NCBI RefSeq assembly: GCF_005491705.1
Contig: NZ_CP028092.1
Span: 4,402,001-4,466,000 of the forward strand
Direction of reading: 5' to 3'
Length of the DNA stretch: 64,000 nucleotides
DNA from: Pontibacter sp. SGAir0037
Lineage (GTDB): Bacteria > Bacteroidota > Bacteroidia > Cytophagales > Hymenobacteraceae
A program made the translations under genes and the position numbers. Under the pieces are notes generated by a model that saw only the letters and a list, made by a program, of their open reading frames with translations, did not search any database and was not told the origin of the DNA. Of this stretch, positions 17,131 through 25,899 are shown piece by piece. The stretch's first letter is position 1; each line of letters opens with the position of its first letter.

Positions 17131-17161
17131 AAGGCTCTCCTCATAAGGAGAGCCTTTTTTG
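17131..17161 (+). terminator. Rho-independent terminator
   Basis: An 11-bp perfect stem AAGGCTCTCCT/AGGAGAGCCTT with a 4-nt loop is followed by a T-run. It closes the small PepSY-like gene. Confidence 0.9.
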
Positions 17162-17298
17162 TTTTCAGCTTGTAGAAAGGGCTCTCAGAAAAATATGTGA
17201 AAAGCGATACCCTGTTTGTAAATTTGGGCGTTTAAGTCGGGAGATTAAACTATTGCTTTATACAGTAGTTTATATTCCGGATATGAAATATTACCCTT

Positions 17299-18696
17299 AT
17301 GATGCCCCAGATTCTTGTAATTGACGATGATCCAACCTTTTGCCTGATGTTGAGCACATTTCTGAAAAGGCAGCAGTTTGTGGTGCAGACGGCACAATCG
17401 GCGGGCGAAGGGTTAAAATTAGCAAAATCAACCTCTTTCGACCTTGTTTTAACAGATTTCAGATTACCGGATAAAAACGGGCTGGAGCTCCTGAGCCAGC
17501 TTAAAATTGTTTCAGCAGAAATGCCTGTTATCCTGATGACACACTACGCTGATATCCGGACGGCTGTAAAAGCTATTAAGATGGGTGCGTTTGAGTATAT
17601 CACCAAACCTATCAATCCGGACGAAACATTACTCACTATCCATAAAGCTTTAAAGCATAGAACTGCTAATGTGCATGAAGCAGCAGGTAGTGCAACTGCT
17701 GAAAGTTTCGGGTTTGTGCATGGCAGGAGTACACAGGCTGCTCAACTGGATGAGTATATTTCTTTGATTGCTCCTACCAATATGTCGGTTATTGTAGAAG
17801 GAGAGAGTGGTACAGGTAAGGAGTATGTATCCCAGAGTATACACCAGCACAGCAAACGGAAAGATAAGCCTTTTGTAGCCATAGACTGTGGTGCTCTGTC
17901 GAAGGAACTGGCAGGAAGTGAATTGTTTGGGTATGTGAAGGGTGCCTTTACAGGAGCCCTGGCCGATAAGCAGGGACAGTTTGAGGTAGCAAACGGCGGA
18001 ACTCTGTTTCTGGATGAAATAGGTAATCTGCCCTATGAGATTCAGGTAAAGCTGCTACGTGCCCTGCAGGAGCGGGTAATCAGGAAAATAGGAGGTACAA
18101 CCGATATAGAGGTAGATGTGCGGATAATTGCCGCTACCAACGAAGACCTGGTGCAGGCTGTAAGCCGTGGTGATTTTCGGGAGGATCTTTATCACCGCTT
18201 AAACGAATTCAAGATCAACATTTCGCCATTGCGGGATCGGCAGTTCGATATTCTCTTGTTTGCTGATCATTTTTTGCAGCAGGCTAACCATGAGCTGGAG
18301 CGTACCATCATCGGGTTCGATGCAGCCGTGATGAAGGCGCTGGAACAATACAACTGGCCTGGTAATTTACGCGAGTTGCGCAATGTGGTCAGAAGGGCGG
18401 TGCTACTAGCTAAGTCAGACGTGGTAACGTTAGATGGCTTGCCGTCTGAAATAGCCTGCTTTATACCAGAGCAGCCACAGCCTTTGGCTGTAACTGCACC
18501 AGGTGCAAGTATAGAAGATAAGCCGGAACCAATTGCCGGAACAGATTTAAAAAGTGCCGCTGAACGTAGCGAGAAAGAGCTAATCCTTCAGATGCTCGAA
18601 AAAGTAAAGTATAATAAAGCAAAGGCCGCCCGGCTTCTGAACATAGACAGGAAAACGCTTTACAACAAGCTAAAGCTTTATAATATTGAAGTGTGA
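17299..18696 (+). CDS. NtrC-family sigma-54-dependent response regulator
   Basis: The 465-residue regulator has a receiver domain (acidic pocket LVIDDD, phospho-acceptor Asp53 in LTDFRLPD, conserved Lys in YITKP). Next comes an AAA+ domain with Walker A GESGTGKE near residue 168, the sigma-54 contact loop GAFTGA and Walker B-type GGTLFLDEIG. A Fis-type helix-turn-helix at the C-terminus reads KAKAARLLNIDRKTLYNKL. It activates RpoN-dependent promoters after phosphorylation. ATG-ATG at 17299/17302 are equivalent starts. A TGTAGAAA box lies 120 bp upstream, matching boxes near the two PepSY-like genes. Its likely partner is the convergent hybrid kinase 16 bp away. Confidence 0.93.
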   Translation: MMPQILVIDDDPTFCLMLSTFLKRQQFVVQTAQSAGEGLKLAKSTSFDLVLTDFRLPDKNGLELLSQLKIVSAEMPVILMTHYADIRTAVKAIKMGAFEYITKPINPDETLLTIHKALKHRTANVHEAAGSATAESFGFVHGRSTQAAQLDEYISLIAPTNMSVIVEGESGTGKEYVSQSIHQHSKRKDKPFVAIDCGALSKELAGSELFGYVKGAFTGALADKQGQFEVANGGTLFLDEIGNLPYEIQVKLLRALQERVIRKIGGTTDIEVDVRIIAATNEDLVQAVSRGDFREDLYHRLNEFKINISPLRDRQFDILLFADHFLQQANHELERTIIGFDAAVMKALEQYNWPGNLRELRNVVRRAVLLAKSDVVTLDGLPSEIACFIPEQPQPLAVTAPGASIEDKPEPIAGTDLKSAAERSEKELILQMLEKVKYNKAKAARLLNIDRKTLYNKLKLYNIEV

Positions 18697-18712
18697 GTGC
18701 TAAAAACCTGGT

Positions 18713-21322
18713 CTATACTTCCAACTCCCGGGCACTTAGCTGCTTTATCTCCTGCCTCAGGTTATCCAGCACAAGGGTTATACTTAGCTGCAAGTGCTTC
18801 ACCAATTTTTCCAGCTGTGCTTTATCAGGAGTATTTTCCTGGTGCAGCAACTGTTCCAGTTTAAGGAGCGGATCGGCAATATGGTGTGCTTTCAGGTGCT
18901 TAAAGGCAGTCAGCATTTTATGAGCCACTATGCCAAGGCCTTGCCAGTTACCCTCATCAAACGCCTGTGCAAGCTTCTTCAGGTTCTGGTGATGATCTGT
19001 GACCAGTACTTCTAATATAGCGAGTAAGGCCTCCTGATCGTTTCCCGCGAAAAGCCGCATTTCTGTCAGGTCATATAAAGGAGGGGCTGCAGGAGTTTCC
19101 GTCTGCTTATTATGCTGCGGCTTTTGTGCATGCTGTTTCATCGGTTCAGTGCTTGCCTGGCTGATTGCCTTTGTGAGTGTATGCAGCAGCGCCTGCTCAG
19201 AAAAAGGTTTCAGGAGATAATCAGATATGCCGGTTTTAGCAAAGAAATTGCTGCTATTGCTCATGATATTGGCCGTAAGAGCAACAATAGGTATATGCGG
19301 GTTCTTTTTGCGAATTGCCCTTGCCAACGCTTTGCCGCTCATGCCCGGCAACTGAATGTCGGTAAGCACCAGGTCGAAGGCTTGTCTGCTCACAGCTTCC
19401 AGTGCCGCATAGCCATCTTCTGCCAAGGTAACAATTGCTCCCCAGCGTTGCAGTACCATTTCGCAGAGGTTACGGCTATAGGCGTCGTCGTCTATCACTA
19501 AGACCTGTTTGCTTTTTAGCGTCTCCTGGGCTTGGCGTACAGGTGCCTTAGAGGCTGAAGCAGCTATCCTGTTTCCTTTTCTCATTGAGAGGATCAAGGA
19601 AAAAGCAGAGCCTTTGCCCGGAGTACTTTGCAGGTATAAACCACCGTTTTGCATTTCAGCCAAGCGCTTACTAATGGCAAGGCCTAAGCCTGTGCCACCA
19701 TATTGCCGGATGATGGAGCTGTCTGCCTGGTTAAACTCTCCGAATATATGCTCAACTTTCTCCGGCGGAATACCTATACCTGTATCTGAAACCACTATTT
19801 CTACGACCATAATGCCTCGGCGCTCAGATTTCAGGTGCGCCTGTATGCATACTTCCCCTTGGTGGGTAAACTTAATGGCATTATCAGCGAGATTAAAAAG
19901 TACCTGCTTCAGGCATACCGGATCGCCCTGAAGTGGCTGCTGTAGCTGCTCGCTCAGCTCTATACGAAAGCCTATGCCTTTACCCTTTGCTTTAAGCACA
20001 AAAGCTTGCTCCACTTCCTGTAAAAGTGTGGGCAGGCTGAATTCTGTTATCTGAACCTGAACCTTACCTGCCTCAAGCTTGGAAAGATCCAGCACATCGT
20101 TGGCTATATGGAGCAGGTGCTCACCAGCGTTATGAATGGCTTGCAGCTGTTCCTGCTGCTGTAGTTGCAAAGGAGAATTTTTTAGCTGCTCTGCATAACC
20201 CAGCACTGTATGAAGCGGTGTTCTGATTTCGTGGCTCATGTTTGCCAGAAAAGCCTCTTTTGTACGGGCAAGCTGTACAGCTTCTTTGCGTGCTCTGATA
20301 AGTTGTTTCTTATATAAATTACTTCGCGTGATGTCGCGCAGGATAAGCAGGATAAAAGCTATTCCGATCACCAGCCCAAACACACCAATGAGGAGAAGTG
20401 TTAGTGAGGTATTATGAGCAACCTTTTTAGCGTGGGCAGAATTAACTGCTGCTTGTTTGAGCTCGTGTTGCTCCAGCTTATAAATCATGGCCCTGATCTT
20501 GTCCATGATCTGCTTATCCTGTTGCAGCAAGGCCAGTTCCTGTTTAAGCAGCATACTTTCATTTCTGTTAGCTTTGCGCTGTACATCGTTTAAGATGCGC
20601 CTTACCTGGCCTAACTCGGCTACTTCTGTTGTGCTGGCTTTGCTGGAATCGACAGAAGTATTCTGCCGTACAGTAACCTGGGGAATGCTTTTTAAAGCTG
20701 GAGCTTCTTCCGGCTTGGGTTCTTCCGGTTTTTTAGAAAATATCCTGCTTAGCAGGCTGCGCCTGTTTTTTTCTTCTGCCTGTGGCTTCGTGTCTTCTGT
20801 GGCTGCTCTTTCAGATATTGTAGTGGTAGTACTCCGTTTAATAGTAGTAGCCTTAGGCGGGTTAACAGCAGAGGAGGCAATTTGCTGCATTACTTCACCT
20901 GAGTAGTTGTAGTCTCGGTGTTGCTTTTTTAAAGCAATGTATTGCTCAAGGCGCTGTTTCTTTGCTTGTAACAATGCTGAAACAGAGTCTACTTGCAGGC
21001 GCTCTGCCTGGGTGCGCGCAAAAAACAGGCGCAGCGAATCAATCTGGCAGTCTACAGTCTCCATGTTGCTCAGGTAAGCATCGAGGTGCTTATTATTGGT
21101 GGTGAGCGTATAGGCCCTGATCGAACTTTCTGCAGTTGCCATATCGGCAAGGGTATGCTGCAGCTTTACCAGCTTTACATTAGGCTGTGAAAGTATGCTA
21201 ACTGAGTGAAGCAGCTGCGTAAAGCTGCTGTAAGTAAGGTGAAGGGCAACAACAATTACAGACAGGGCTAAGCTGAAGCCGGTAATTACCTTTGTTTTTG
21301 TTGTTACTTTTAAAGCAGGCAT
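18713..21322 (-). CDS. Hybrid sensor histidine kinase with receiver and HPt domains
   Basis: The 869-residue inner membrane kinase has TM1 near residues 12-28 and TM2 near 313-335. The roughly 280-residue periplasmic region is alpha-helical, with a basic/Pro-rich stretch about 150-215. HisKA has the phospho-His in MSHEIRTPLHTVLGYA, and HATPase has NLADNAIKFTH, DTGIGIP and GGTGLGLAISKRL. A receiver follows with VLVIDDD and LVLTDIQLPG, and the HPt domain has the His in LGIVAHKMLTAFKHLKAHH. It can relay His-Asp-His internally and then to a separate regulator. The convergent NtrC-type gene is the obvious partner, although hybrid/HPt kinases usually serve other regulator types. The signal is unknown. 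Confidence 0.92.
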   Translation of the reverse strand: MPALKVTTKTKVITGFSLALSVIVVALHLTYSSFTQLLHSVSILSQPNVKLVKLQHTLADMATAESSIRAYTLTTNNKHLDAYLSNMETVDCQIDSLRLFFARTQAERLQVDSVSALLQAKKQRLEQYIALKKQHRDYNYSGEVMQQIASSAVNPPKATTIKRSTTTTISERAATEDTKPQAEEKNRRSLLSRIFSKKPEEPKPEEAPALKSIPQVTVRQNTSVDSSKASTTEVAELGQVRRILNDVQRKANRNESMLLKQELALLQQDKQIMDKIRAMIYKLEQHELKQAAVNSAHAKKVAHNTSLTLLLIGVFGLVIGIAFILLILRDITRSNLYKKQLIRARKEAVQLARTKEAFLANMSHEIRTPLHTVLGYAEQLKNSPLQLQQQEQLQAIHNAGEHLLHIANDVLDLSKLEAGKVQVQITEFSLPTLLQEVEQAFVLKAKGKGIGFRIELSEQLQQPLQGDPVCLKQVLFNLADNAIKFTHQGEVCIQAHLKSERRGIMVVEIVVSDTGIGIPPEKVEHIFGEFNQADSSIIRQYGGTGLGLAISKRLAEMQNGGLYLQSTPGKGSAFSLILSMRKGNRIAASASKAPVRQAQETLKSKQVLVIDDDAYSRNLCEMVLQRWGAIVTLAEDGYAALEAVSRQAFDLVLTDIQLPGMSGKALARAIRKKNPHIPIVALTANIMSNSSNFFAKTGISDYLLKPFSEQALLHTLTKAISQASTEPMKQHAQKPQHNKQTETPAAPPLYDLTEMRLFAGNDQEALLAILEVLVTDHHQNLKKLAQAFDEGNWQGLGIVAHKMLTAFKHLKAHHIADPLLKLEQLLHQENTPDKAQLEKLVKHLQLSITLVLDNLRQEIKQLSARELEV

Positions 21323-21579
21323 GCGGAGTAGTGGGTTTTAAGGCACCAGGTACCGGGTCACAAATGAGCGTATACAATCAATGTTGTCTCATTAATTCAT
21401 ATTCGTATAAGCTTTATGCTTCCTGTTAACATATAAAAGCTTTTGGTACATAACGTTGTGCCTTGCTAAATGATTGCAATTTGGCCATAGGCTTCTTAAA
21501 AGCGAAGAAGTAAGGCAGGCTATATCGGTTGTAATACAGCACACCTTACTTCTATAGTTAAAGCAGGTTAAGTAGTTTT

Positions 21580-22359
21580 TTACCAGCTGCTGCTGGCACC
21601 ACCTCCACCAAAGGAGCCTCCTCCAAAGCCGCCGAAGCCGCCGCCTCCGCCGCCCCCAAACATGCCCCCGCCACTTCTGAAGGTGCCAAAGCCGCCGGGT
21701 ACAATAACAGGGCCGCCAAAAGTACGGGCATAGCGCCTGCCGCCACGACCGCCGCCACCGCCCCTGCGCGATATGATAAACACAATCAGCATGATGATAA
21801 TAATGATAAAGAAGATAGAAGGGCCTTCGCCTTCGCCCTCTCCTTGCTGCTGATTCGGATCTGCCTGGTATTCTCCGCTGGCTACACTAATTATAAAACT
21901 GGTCGCCTCGTCTAAGCCTTTATAGTATGCCTCCTGCTGAAAATTTGGCTTTAAGGTACGCTCCGTAATGCGTTTTGCTATGGCATCGGGCACGATATGC
22001 TCCATCCCATAGCCTGTCTGGATAGATACTTTGCGTTCAGCCATGGCAACAAGTATAACAATGCCGTTGTTGTTTGCCTTGCCACCTACTCCCCAACGCT
22101 GCCCCAGCTCTGCCGCATACTGATTCACGTCATAGCCGCCGATTGATTTCATGGTAACCACTGTTATTTGCGTAGAGGTGGTGTCGTTGTAGTTAACCAG
22201 CTTTTGCTCCAGTGCACTTCTTTCGTTGGCGCTTAAGATGCCGGCAAAGTCGTTAACCAGCTTCGGAGGGTTGGGCCTGGGCGGAAAATCATTGTTATTC
22301 TGAGCATATGCTACTATGCCGGCTAGTATAAAGTATAGGAATAGGATATGCTGCTTCAT
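21580..22359 (-). CDS. TPM-domain (YgcG-type) membrane protein with Gly-rich tail
   Basis: The 259-residue protein has a signal peptide (MKQHILFLYFILAGIVAYAQ), a TPM domain at about 30-170 (VNDFAGILSANERSALEQKL, GIVILVAMAERKVSIQTGYG) and one TM helix (IFFIIIIIMLIVFIIS). A C-terminal stretch of about 60 residues is rich in Gly, Phe and Arg. This is the YgcG layout seen in many bacteria. In chloroplasts TPM proteins act in photosystem repair; in bacteria they are often linked to LemA. Here it is the last gene of a lemA-TPM-ygcG run on the minus strand, 6 bases after the preceding TPM gene, so an operon is likely. Confidence 0.88.
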   Translation of the reverse strand: MKQHILFLYFILAGIVAYAQNNNDFPPRPNPPKLVNDFAGILSANERSALEQKLVNYNDTTSTQITVVTMKSIGGYDVNQYAAELGQRWGVGGKANNNGIVILVAMAERKVSIQTGYGMEHIVPDAIAKRITERTLKPNFQQEAYYKGLDEATSFIISVASGEYQADPNQQQGEGEGEGPSIFFIIIIIMLIVFIISRRGGGGGRGGRRYARTFGGPVIVPGGFGTFRSGGGMFGGGGGGGFGGFGGGSFGGGGASSSW

Positions 22360-22365
22360 ATTTAT

Positions 22366-22803
22366 TTAGTCTCCAAAAGAGATTTCGTCACTTAATTCGT
22401 TCTGGTCTCCTTTATCATCGTAAGGGAAATGCGACTTAAGTTGTTCGCCTGCCATCAGGATGCCTTTTGAGAGCCCTTCTCCATAATGCCGTCGCTTAAA
22501 ATGGTTGATAACCACTTCGGTGATGTCTTCCCAGAAGTGATCGGGAACAATGGCATTAATGCCCGCATCGCCTAAAACAGCAAACTGGTGATCTTCTATA
22601 GCAACATAAAACAGCACTCCGTTTCGCTGACTGGTCAGGTGCATGTGTAGTTCTGCAAAGACTTCGGTAGCCCTGTCAAGTACATCACCTTTGCAGTTGC
22701 TTTCGATGTGCACACGTATTTCTCCCGATGTTTTTGTCTCTGCCTCTTGTATGGCCTTTATGATGAGCCGTTCATCGGCTTCCGAAATGGTGTCTTTAGG
22801 CAT
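22366..22803 (-). CDS. Soluble TPM-domain protein
   Basis: This 145-residue protein has a single TPM domain without a signal peptide or TM helix. Visible family segments are TSGEIRVHIE, a NGVLFYVAIEDHQFAVLGD strand-loop, and HFKRRHYGEGLSKGI, ending in an acidic tail. It sits between lemA and the ygcG-like gene, all on the minus strand and closely spaced. This gene trio is widespread in Bacteroidota and is thought to act at the envelope. The biochemical role is not known. Confidence 0.85.
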   Translation of the reverse strand: MPKDTISEADERLIIKAIQEAETKTSGEIRVHIESNCKGDVLDRATEVFAELHMHLTSQRNGVLFYVAIEDHQFAVLGDAGINAIVPDHFWEDITEVVINHFKRRHYGEGLSKGILMAGEQLKSHFPYDDKGDQNELSDEISFGD

Positions 22804-22891
22804 AAATGTTGTGTTTTTAATTTTTTGATGATTGCCCTAAAACAAAGTTAAGGCAGGCACAGATGCTGCCTCAAACGTAAACAATCAGCAA

Positions 22892-23470
22892 TTAAAACTG
22901 TACCGTAGGAGCTCTCTGTGCGTCTGCGTCTGCCTGAAAGTGCCCTTTACGCTCGAAGCCGTAGATACCGGCCATAATATTGTTGGGGAAAGAGCGCACC
23001 GTGGTATTATAATCCTGCACGGCATTATTGAAGTTTCGCCGCTCTACGGCAATGCGGTTTTCGGTACCTTCCAGCTGAGCCTGTAGCTCCAGGAAGTTCT
23101 GGTTTGCCTTCAGCTCCGGGTACTGCTCTACACTTACCAGCAACCTGCTGAGGGAGCTGCCAAGCTCGTTCTGAGCCTGCTGGAAACGCTGTATATTTTC
23201 AGGCGTAAGATCATCTCCGCTTAACTGTACACTGGTAGCTTTCGATCTTGCTTCAATTACACGTGTTAAGGTTTCCTGCTCAAAATTAGCAGCACCTTTT
23301 ACTGTATTTACCAAGTTTGGAACCAGGTCGGCTCGGCGCTGGTAAGCATTCTGCACGTTTGCCCATGCCGCCTCCACTGTTTCGTCTTTCTGAACCATGG
23401 TATTATACCCGCAGGAAGATTGGGAAGCCAGAATTACAAAACCGATGAGATATAAAAGTGCTTTTTTCAT
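22892..23470 (-). CDS. lemA: LemA family protein
   Basis: The 192-residue protein starts with a hydrophobic signal that ends in SQSSCGYN, so a lipoprotein or membrane anchor is likely. The helical LemA core has the hallmark VEAAWANVQNAYQRRADLVP and NLVNTVKG near residues 31-62, then VEQYPELKANQNF, and ERRNFNNAVQDYN near the C-terminus. LemA proteins form a long helical bundle and are membrane-linked; function is poorly defined. It is the first gene of the lemA-TPM-ygcG run, with 88 bp to the next gene. Confidence 0.92.
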   Translation of the reverse strand: MKKALLYLIGFVILASQSSCGYNTMVQKDETVEAAWANVQNAYQRRADLVPNLVNTVKGAANFEQETLTRVIEARSKATSVQLSGDDLTPENIQRFQQAQNELGSSLSRLLVSVEQYPELKANQNFLELQAQLEGTENRIAVERRNFNNAVQDYNTTVRSFPNNIMAGIYGFERKGHFQADADAQRAPTVQF

Positions 23471-23753
23471 TTTCTTGACGCTATTAAGTAGATAATATAA
23501 AGTGATTTGAGTACGAAATTACTGGTCCTTCGTTTTAATGCTAACGAATACATGAAAAAAATAGCATATAAACATCAGTGCTTTGCCCTGGCTGCGTATA
23601 GCGTTCTGCTGTGAAAGGTGAAATCTTTAGGCCTGGGTTTCGGTAACTGCAGAGGCAAGCTATTAGAATTACTATAAGTAAATTTGCTTCGTGATATTAT
23701 TTTTTAAGTAATTTAGAATCCATATTCAATTTATTGTAACAAAAGTATAGTAT

Positions 23754-24755
23754 ATGAAAGCAGTTATACCCGTTGCAGGAGTAGGCTCAAAGCTTCGCCC
23801 GCACACGCACACGCAGCCGAAGTCGCTGGTGCCTGTGGCTGATAATACTATACTGGGGCATATAGTAGAGAAGCTGATACAAGCTGGTATAGAAGATTTT
23901 GTTTTTATAATCGGGTATATGGGGGAGAAGATAGAGCGCTACATCCGCACCAAATATCCGCAGCTGAAAGTAGAGTTTGTCGTGCAGGAACCGCGTGAGG
24001 GCTTAGGCCATGCTTTGTGGGTGGCACGCGATACATATAAAGACGAAGACAGCATCCTGATTATGCTGGGCGATGCTATTGTAGACGTAGACCTGCAGGC
24101 AATTATTGAGGCTCCGCATTCTGTTCTGGGTGTAAAGAAAGTATCCAAGCCTTCGCTGTTTGGTGTTTCAGAAGTAGGCACAGACGAGTTTATTGTCAGG
24201 CTGGTGGAAAAGCCGATTATTCCCAAATCCAACTTTGCCCTTGTGGGACTTTATAAGATCATACAGCCCCGCAAACTGGTGGAGTCTCTGGATTATATTA
24301 TCAAAGAAGATATCCGAACGCAGCAGGAGTACCACCTGACTGACGCGCTGATGCACATGATCCGGAACGGTGAAAAAATGACAACCTGGGCTGTGGACCA
24401 TTGGTTTGACTGTGGGAAAAAGGAAACCTTGCTGGAGGCCAATGCCACACTGTTAAGCAGGCCGCAGTTCAGGGAGCGCGACTACAGCCAACAGTATCCC
24501 GGCAATATTATTATACCTCCGGTAAGTATAGGCGATAACTGCACCATCACGAATTCCATTATAGGACCTAATGTAGCTATAGGAGATAATACTTCTATTT
24601 ATCGCTCTACCTTAAGCAATTCCATTATAGGCACCTACTCCGAACTGCGCTATGCCCTGATGCACGACTCCATTATAGGCAGCGATGCTTCTTTTAAAGG
24701 CCTTAGCCATAGCCTAAACATCGGCGACAGCACCGAGATAAACTTCGGGCAGTAG
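23754..24755 (+). CDS. Nucleotidyltransferase (NDP-sugar pyrophosphorylase type) with left-handed beta-helix tail
   Basis: The 333-residue enzyme begins MKAVIPVAGVGSKLRPHTHT, a version of the GxGxRLxPLT nucleotide-binding signature, followed by QPKSLVPVADN. A LGDAIVDVDL segment supplies the metal-binding Asp and VEKP the sugar-binding loop. After residue 240 the hexapeptide-like pattern (PPVSIGDNCTITNSIIGPN, VAIGDNTSIYRSTL) indicates a left-handed beta-helix. It should join a sugar-1-phosphate to a nucleotide for cell wall or polysaccharide synthesis. The exact sugar cannot be read from sequence. It stands alone, and a degenerate inverted repeat follows it. Confidence 0.88.
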   Translation: MKAVIPVAGVGSKLRPHTHTQPKSLVPVADNTILGHIVEKLIQAGIEDFVFIIGYMGEKIERYIRTKYPQLKVEFVVQEPREGLGHALWVARDTYKDEDSILIMLGDAIVDVDLQAIIEAPHSVLGVKKVSKPSLFGVSEVGTDEFIVRLVEKPIIPKSNFALVGLYKIIQPRKLVESLDYIIKEDIRTQQEYHLTDALMHMIRNGEKMTTWAVDHWFDCGKKETLLEANATLLSRPQFRERDYSQQYPGNIIIPPVSIGDNCTITNSIIGPNVAIGDNTSIYRSTLSNSIIGTYSELRYALMHDSIIGSDASFKGLSHSLNIGDSTEINFGQ

Positions 24756-24762
24756 CAGTTTA

Positions 24763-24943
24763 GGACACAGGATTCAAGACACAGGACGCAGGATAAGGTA
24801 GCAGCAGACCTTCTGCCTGCACAGTTTCACGTGAATCAGGAAATTTACGAACACTCTCTGTGGCACATGATAATTCCCGCGCCACTTAAAATTGGGGGAG
24901 AAGAGAAAGTCTTATGTCCTGTGTCTGACATCTTGTGTCCCTT
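24763..24943. repeat. Inverted pair of a degenerate GGACACA..GACACAGGAC repeat
   Basis: The segment 24763-24793 (GGACACAGGATTCAAGACAC, then AGGACGCAGGA) recurs inverted at 24911-24943 (read on the minus strand GGGACACAAGATGTCAGACA, then CAGGACATAAG). The copies flank about 117 bp that hold no gene. A shorter relative, AGACTCAGGACACAAGAT, lies after ettA at 1843-1860. This looks like a small dispersed intergenic repeat element. Confidence 0.6.
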
Positions 24944-25589
24944 ACAAAAACGGCAGTTCATTCAGCTGGTCTTTCAGCCAACCTGTAAGGCTATAGCGGT
25001 GGCGGGTAGCTGGCAGTACCTCGTGTGGTAGTAGATTGCTTCTGAAGCAGGCCAGGCGACCTGCTACAGGCAGTACATCAATTTCCTCCTCCGAGCCGTC
25101 TACCTTCGGAAGGTACAGGCGCAGGTTGCCGCCATGCTCAGGCAGCCAGTCCTCGTTCAGGTACAGGATGCACGACAACTGGCGGTGATCATTTGTCTGA
25201 AACTGATCTATGTGGCGCTTGTATACAGTGCCTGGCGGGTAAACCGTGAAATGGAATTCGTAATCTTTTAAGCCCAGGTAGCAGGTGCGGTTAATGTAGC
25301 GCATCAACTCATCCATACGATTCAGGAACACACGCGTGGGTGGTAATGCCTGCGACGGCTCAATCCAGCGGATATAATCGCCACGCACCTGCTTGTCTAC
25401 CTGGTACTGATCAGAAGCACCTATGCCGGCTTTCTTGAATGTACCCTGCTCCTGGTGGTGGTTCAGAACCGCCAGAAGGTCCCTGATCTGCTGTTTACTT
25501 ATAAAATTGTCTATTATAGCATATCCGTCTTCCGACAACTTGTCGGCTAATAGCTCAAATTGTTGCAGATGTTCTTCTAACTCCTCCAT
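24942..25589 (-). CDS. 2OG-Fe(II) oxygenase superfamily protein
   Basis: The 215-residue soluble protein fits the prolyl 4-hydroxylase-like double-stranded beta-helix fold. The HxD iron ligands are in YKRHIDQF, the distal His in LLPHEVLP, and the 2-oxoglutarate-binding Arg in HRYSLTGWL. The strand segment CILYLNEDW with GGNLRLYLP between them is also typical. It would hydroxylate a protein or small molecule using 2-oxoglutarate and oxygen. Its last codons overlap the repeat element downstream. The substrate is unknown. Confidence 0.87.
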   Translation of the reverse strand: MEELEEHLQQFELLADKLSEDGYAIIDNFISKQQIRDLLAVLNHHQEQGTFKKAGIGASDQYQVDKQVRGDYIRWIEPSQALPPTRVFLNRMDELMRYINRTCYLGLKDYEFHFTVYPPGTVYKRHIDQFQTNDHRQLSCILYLNEDWLPEHGGNLRLYLPKVDGSEEEIDVLPVAGRLACFRSNLLPHEVLPATRHRYSLTGWLKDQLNELPFL

Positions 25590-25899
25590 CGTAGTTTTCC
25601 TCTAAAAACGCTTCTCTTTCACCTTCCAAAAAAGCCGCTAAATGTACAAACTATACCTTAACCTGCAAGTGGTATACGAGGCGGCCGGATAAAAATATTT
25701 TGCTGATTTAAATGTTTAGAAGCAGCCCCTCAAAGCAAGCCTGTTCTTTCTCCGGAAAACACACGTGAAGAATCTATAACTGCATCTTTAAAATGGTGTT
25801 ACAACTATCTCCTGGCGGCGTGGCAACCACTACGTTTAAAATTTTGCTATCTTGGAAAGTTCTATTCTAAAACGTAAACCCTAGAGGAGGCGTAGCCTT
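25590..25899. other. Divergent intergenic region; strong ribosome binding site at its end
   Basis: This 310-bp gap holds nothing recognisable except AGAGGAGG at 25883-25890, 9 bases before the ATG at 25900. Such a full Shine-Dalgarno sequence is uncommon among the genes of this window. Confidence 0.5.

Noticed and set aside
17127..17324. Plus-strand frame of 65 codons
   Set aside because: It runs through a terminator hairpin and into the regulator gene, with no recognisable protein features.
24831..25031. Plus-strand frame of 66 codons
   Set aside because: It lies within the inverted repeat region and the antisense of the 2OG oxygenase gene.
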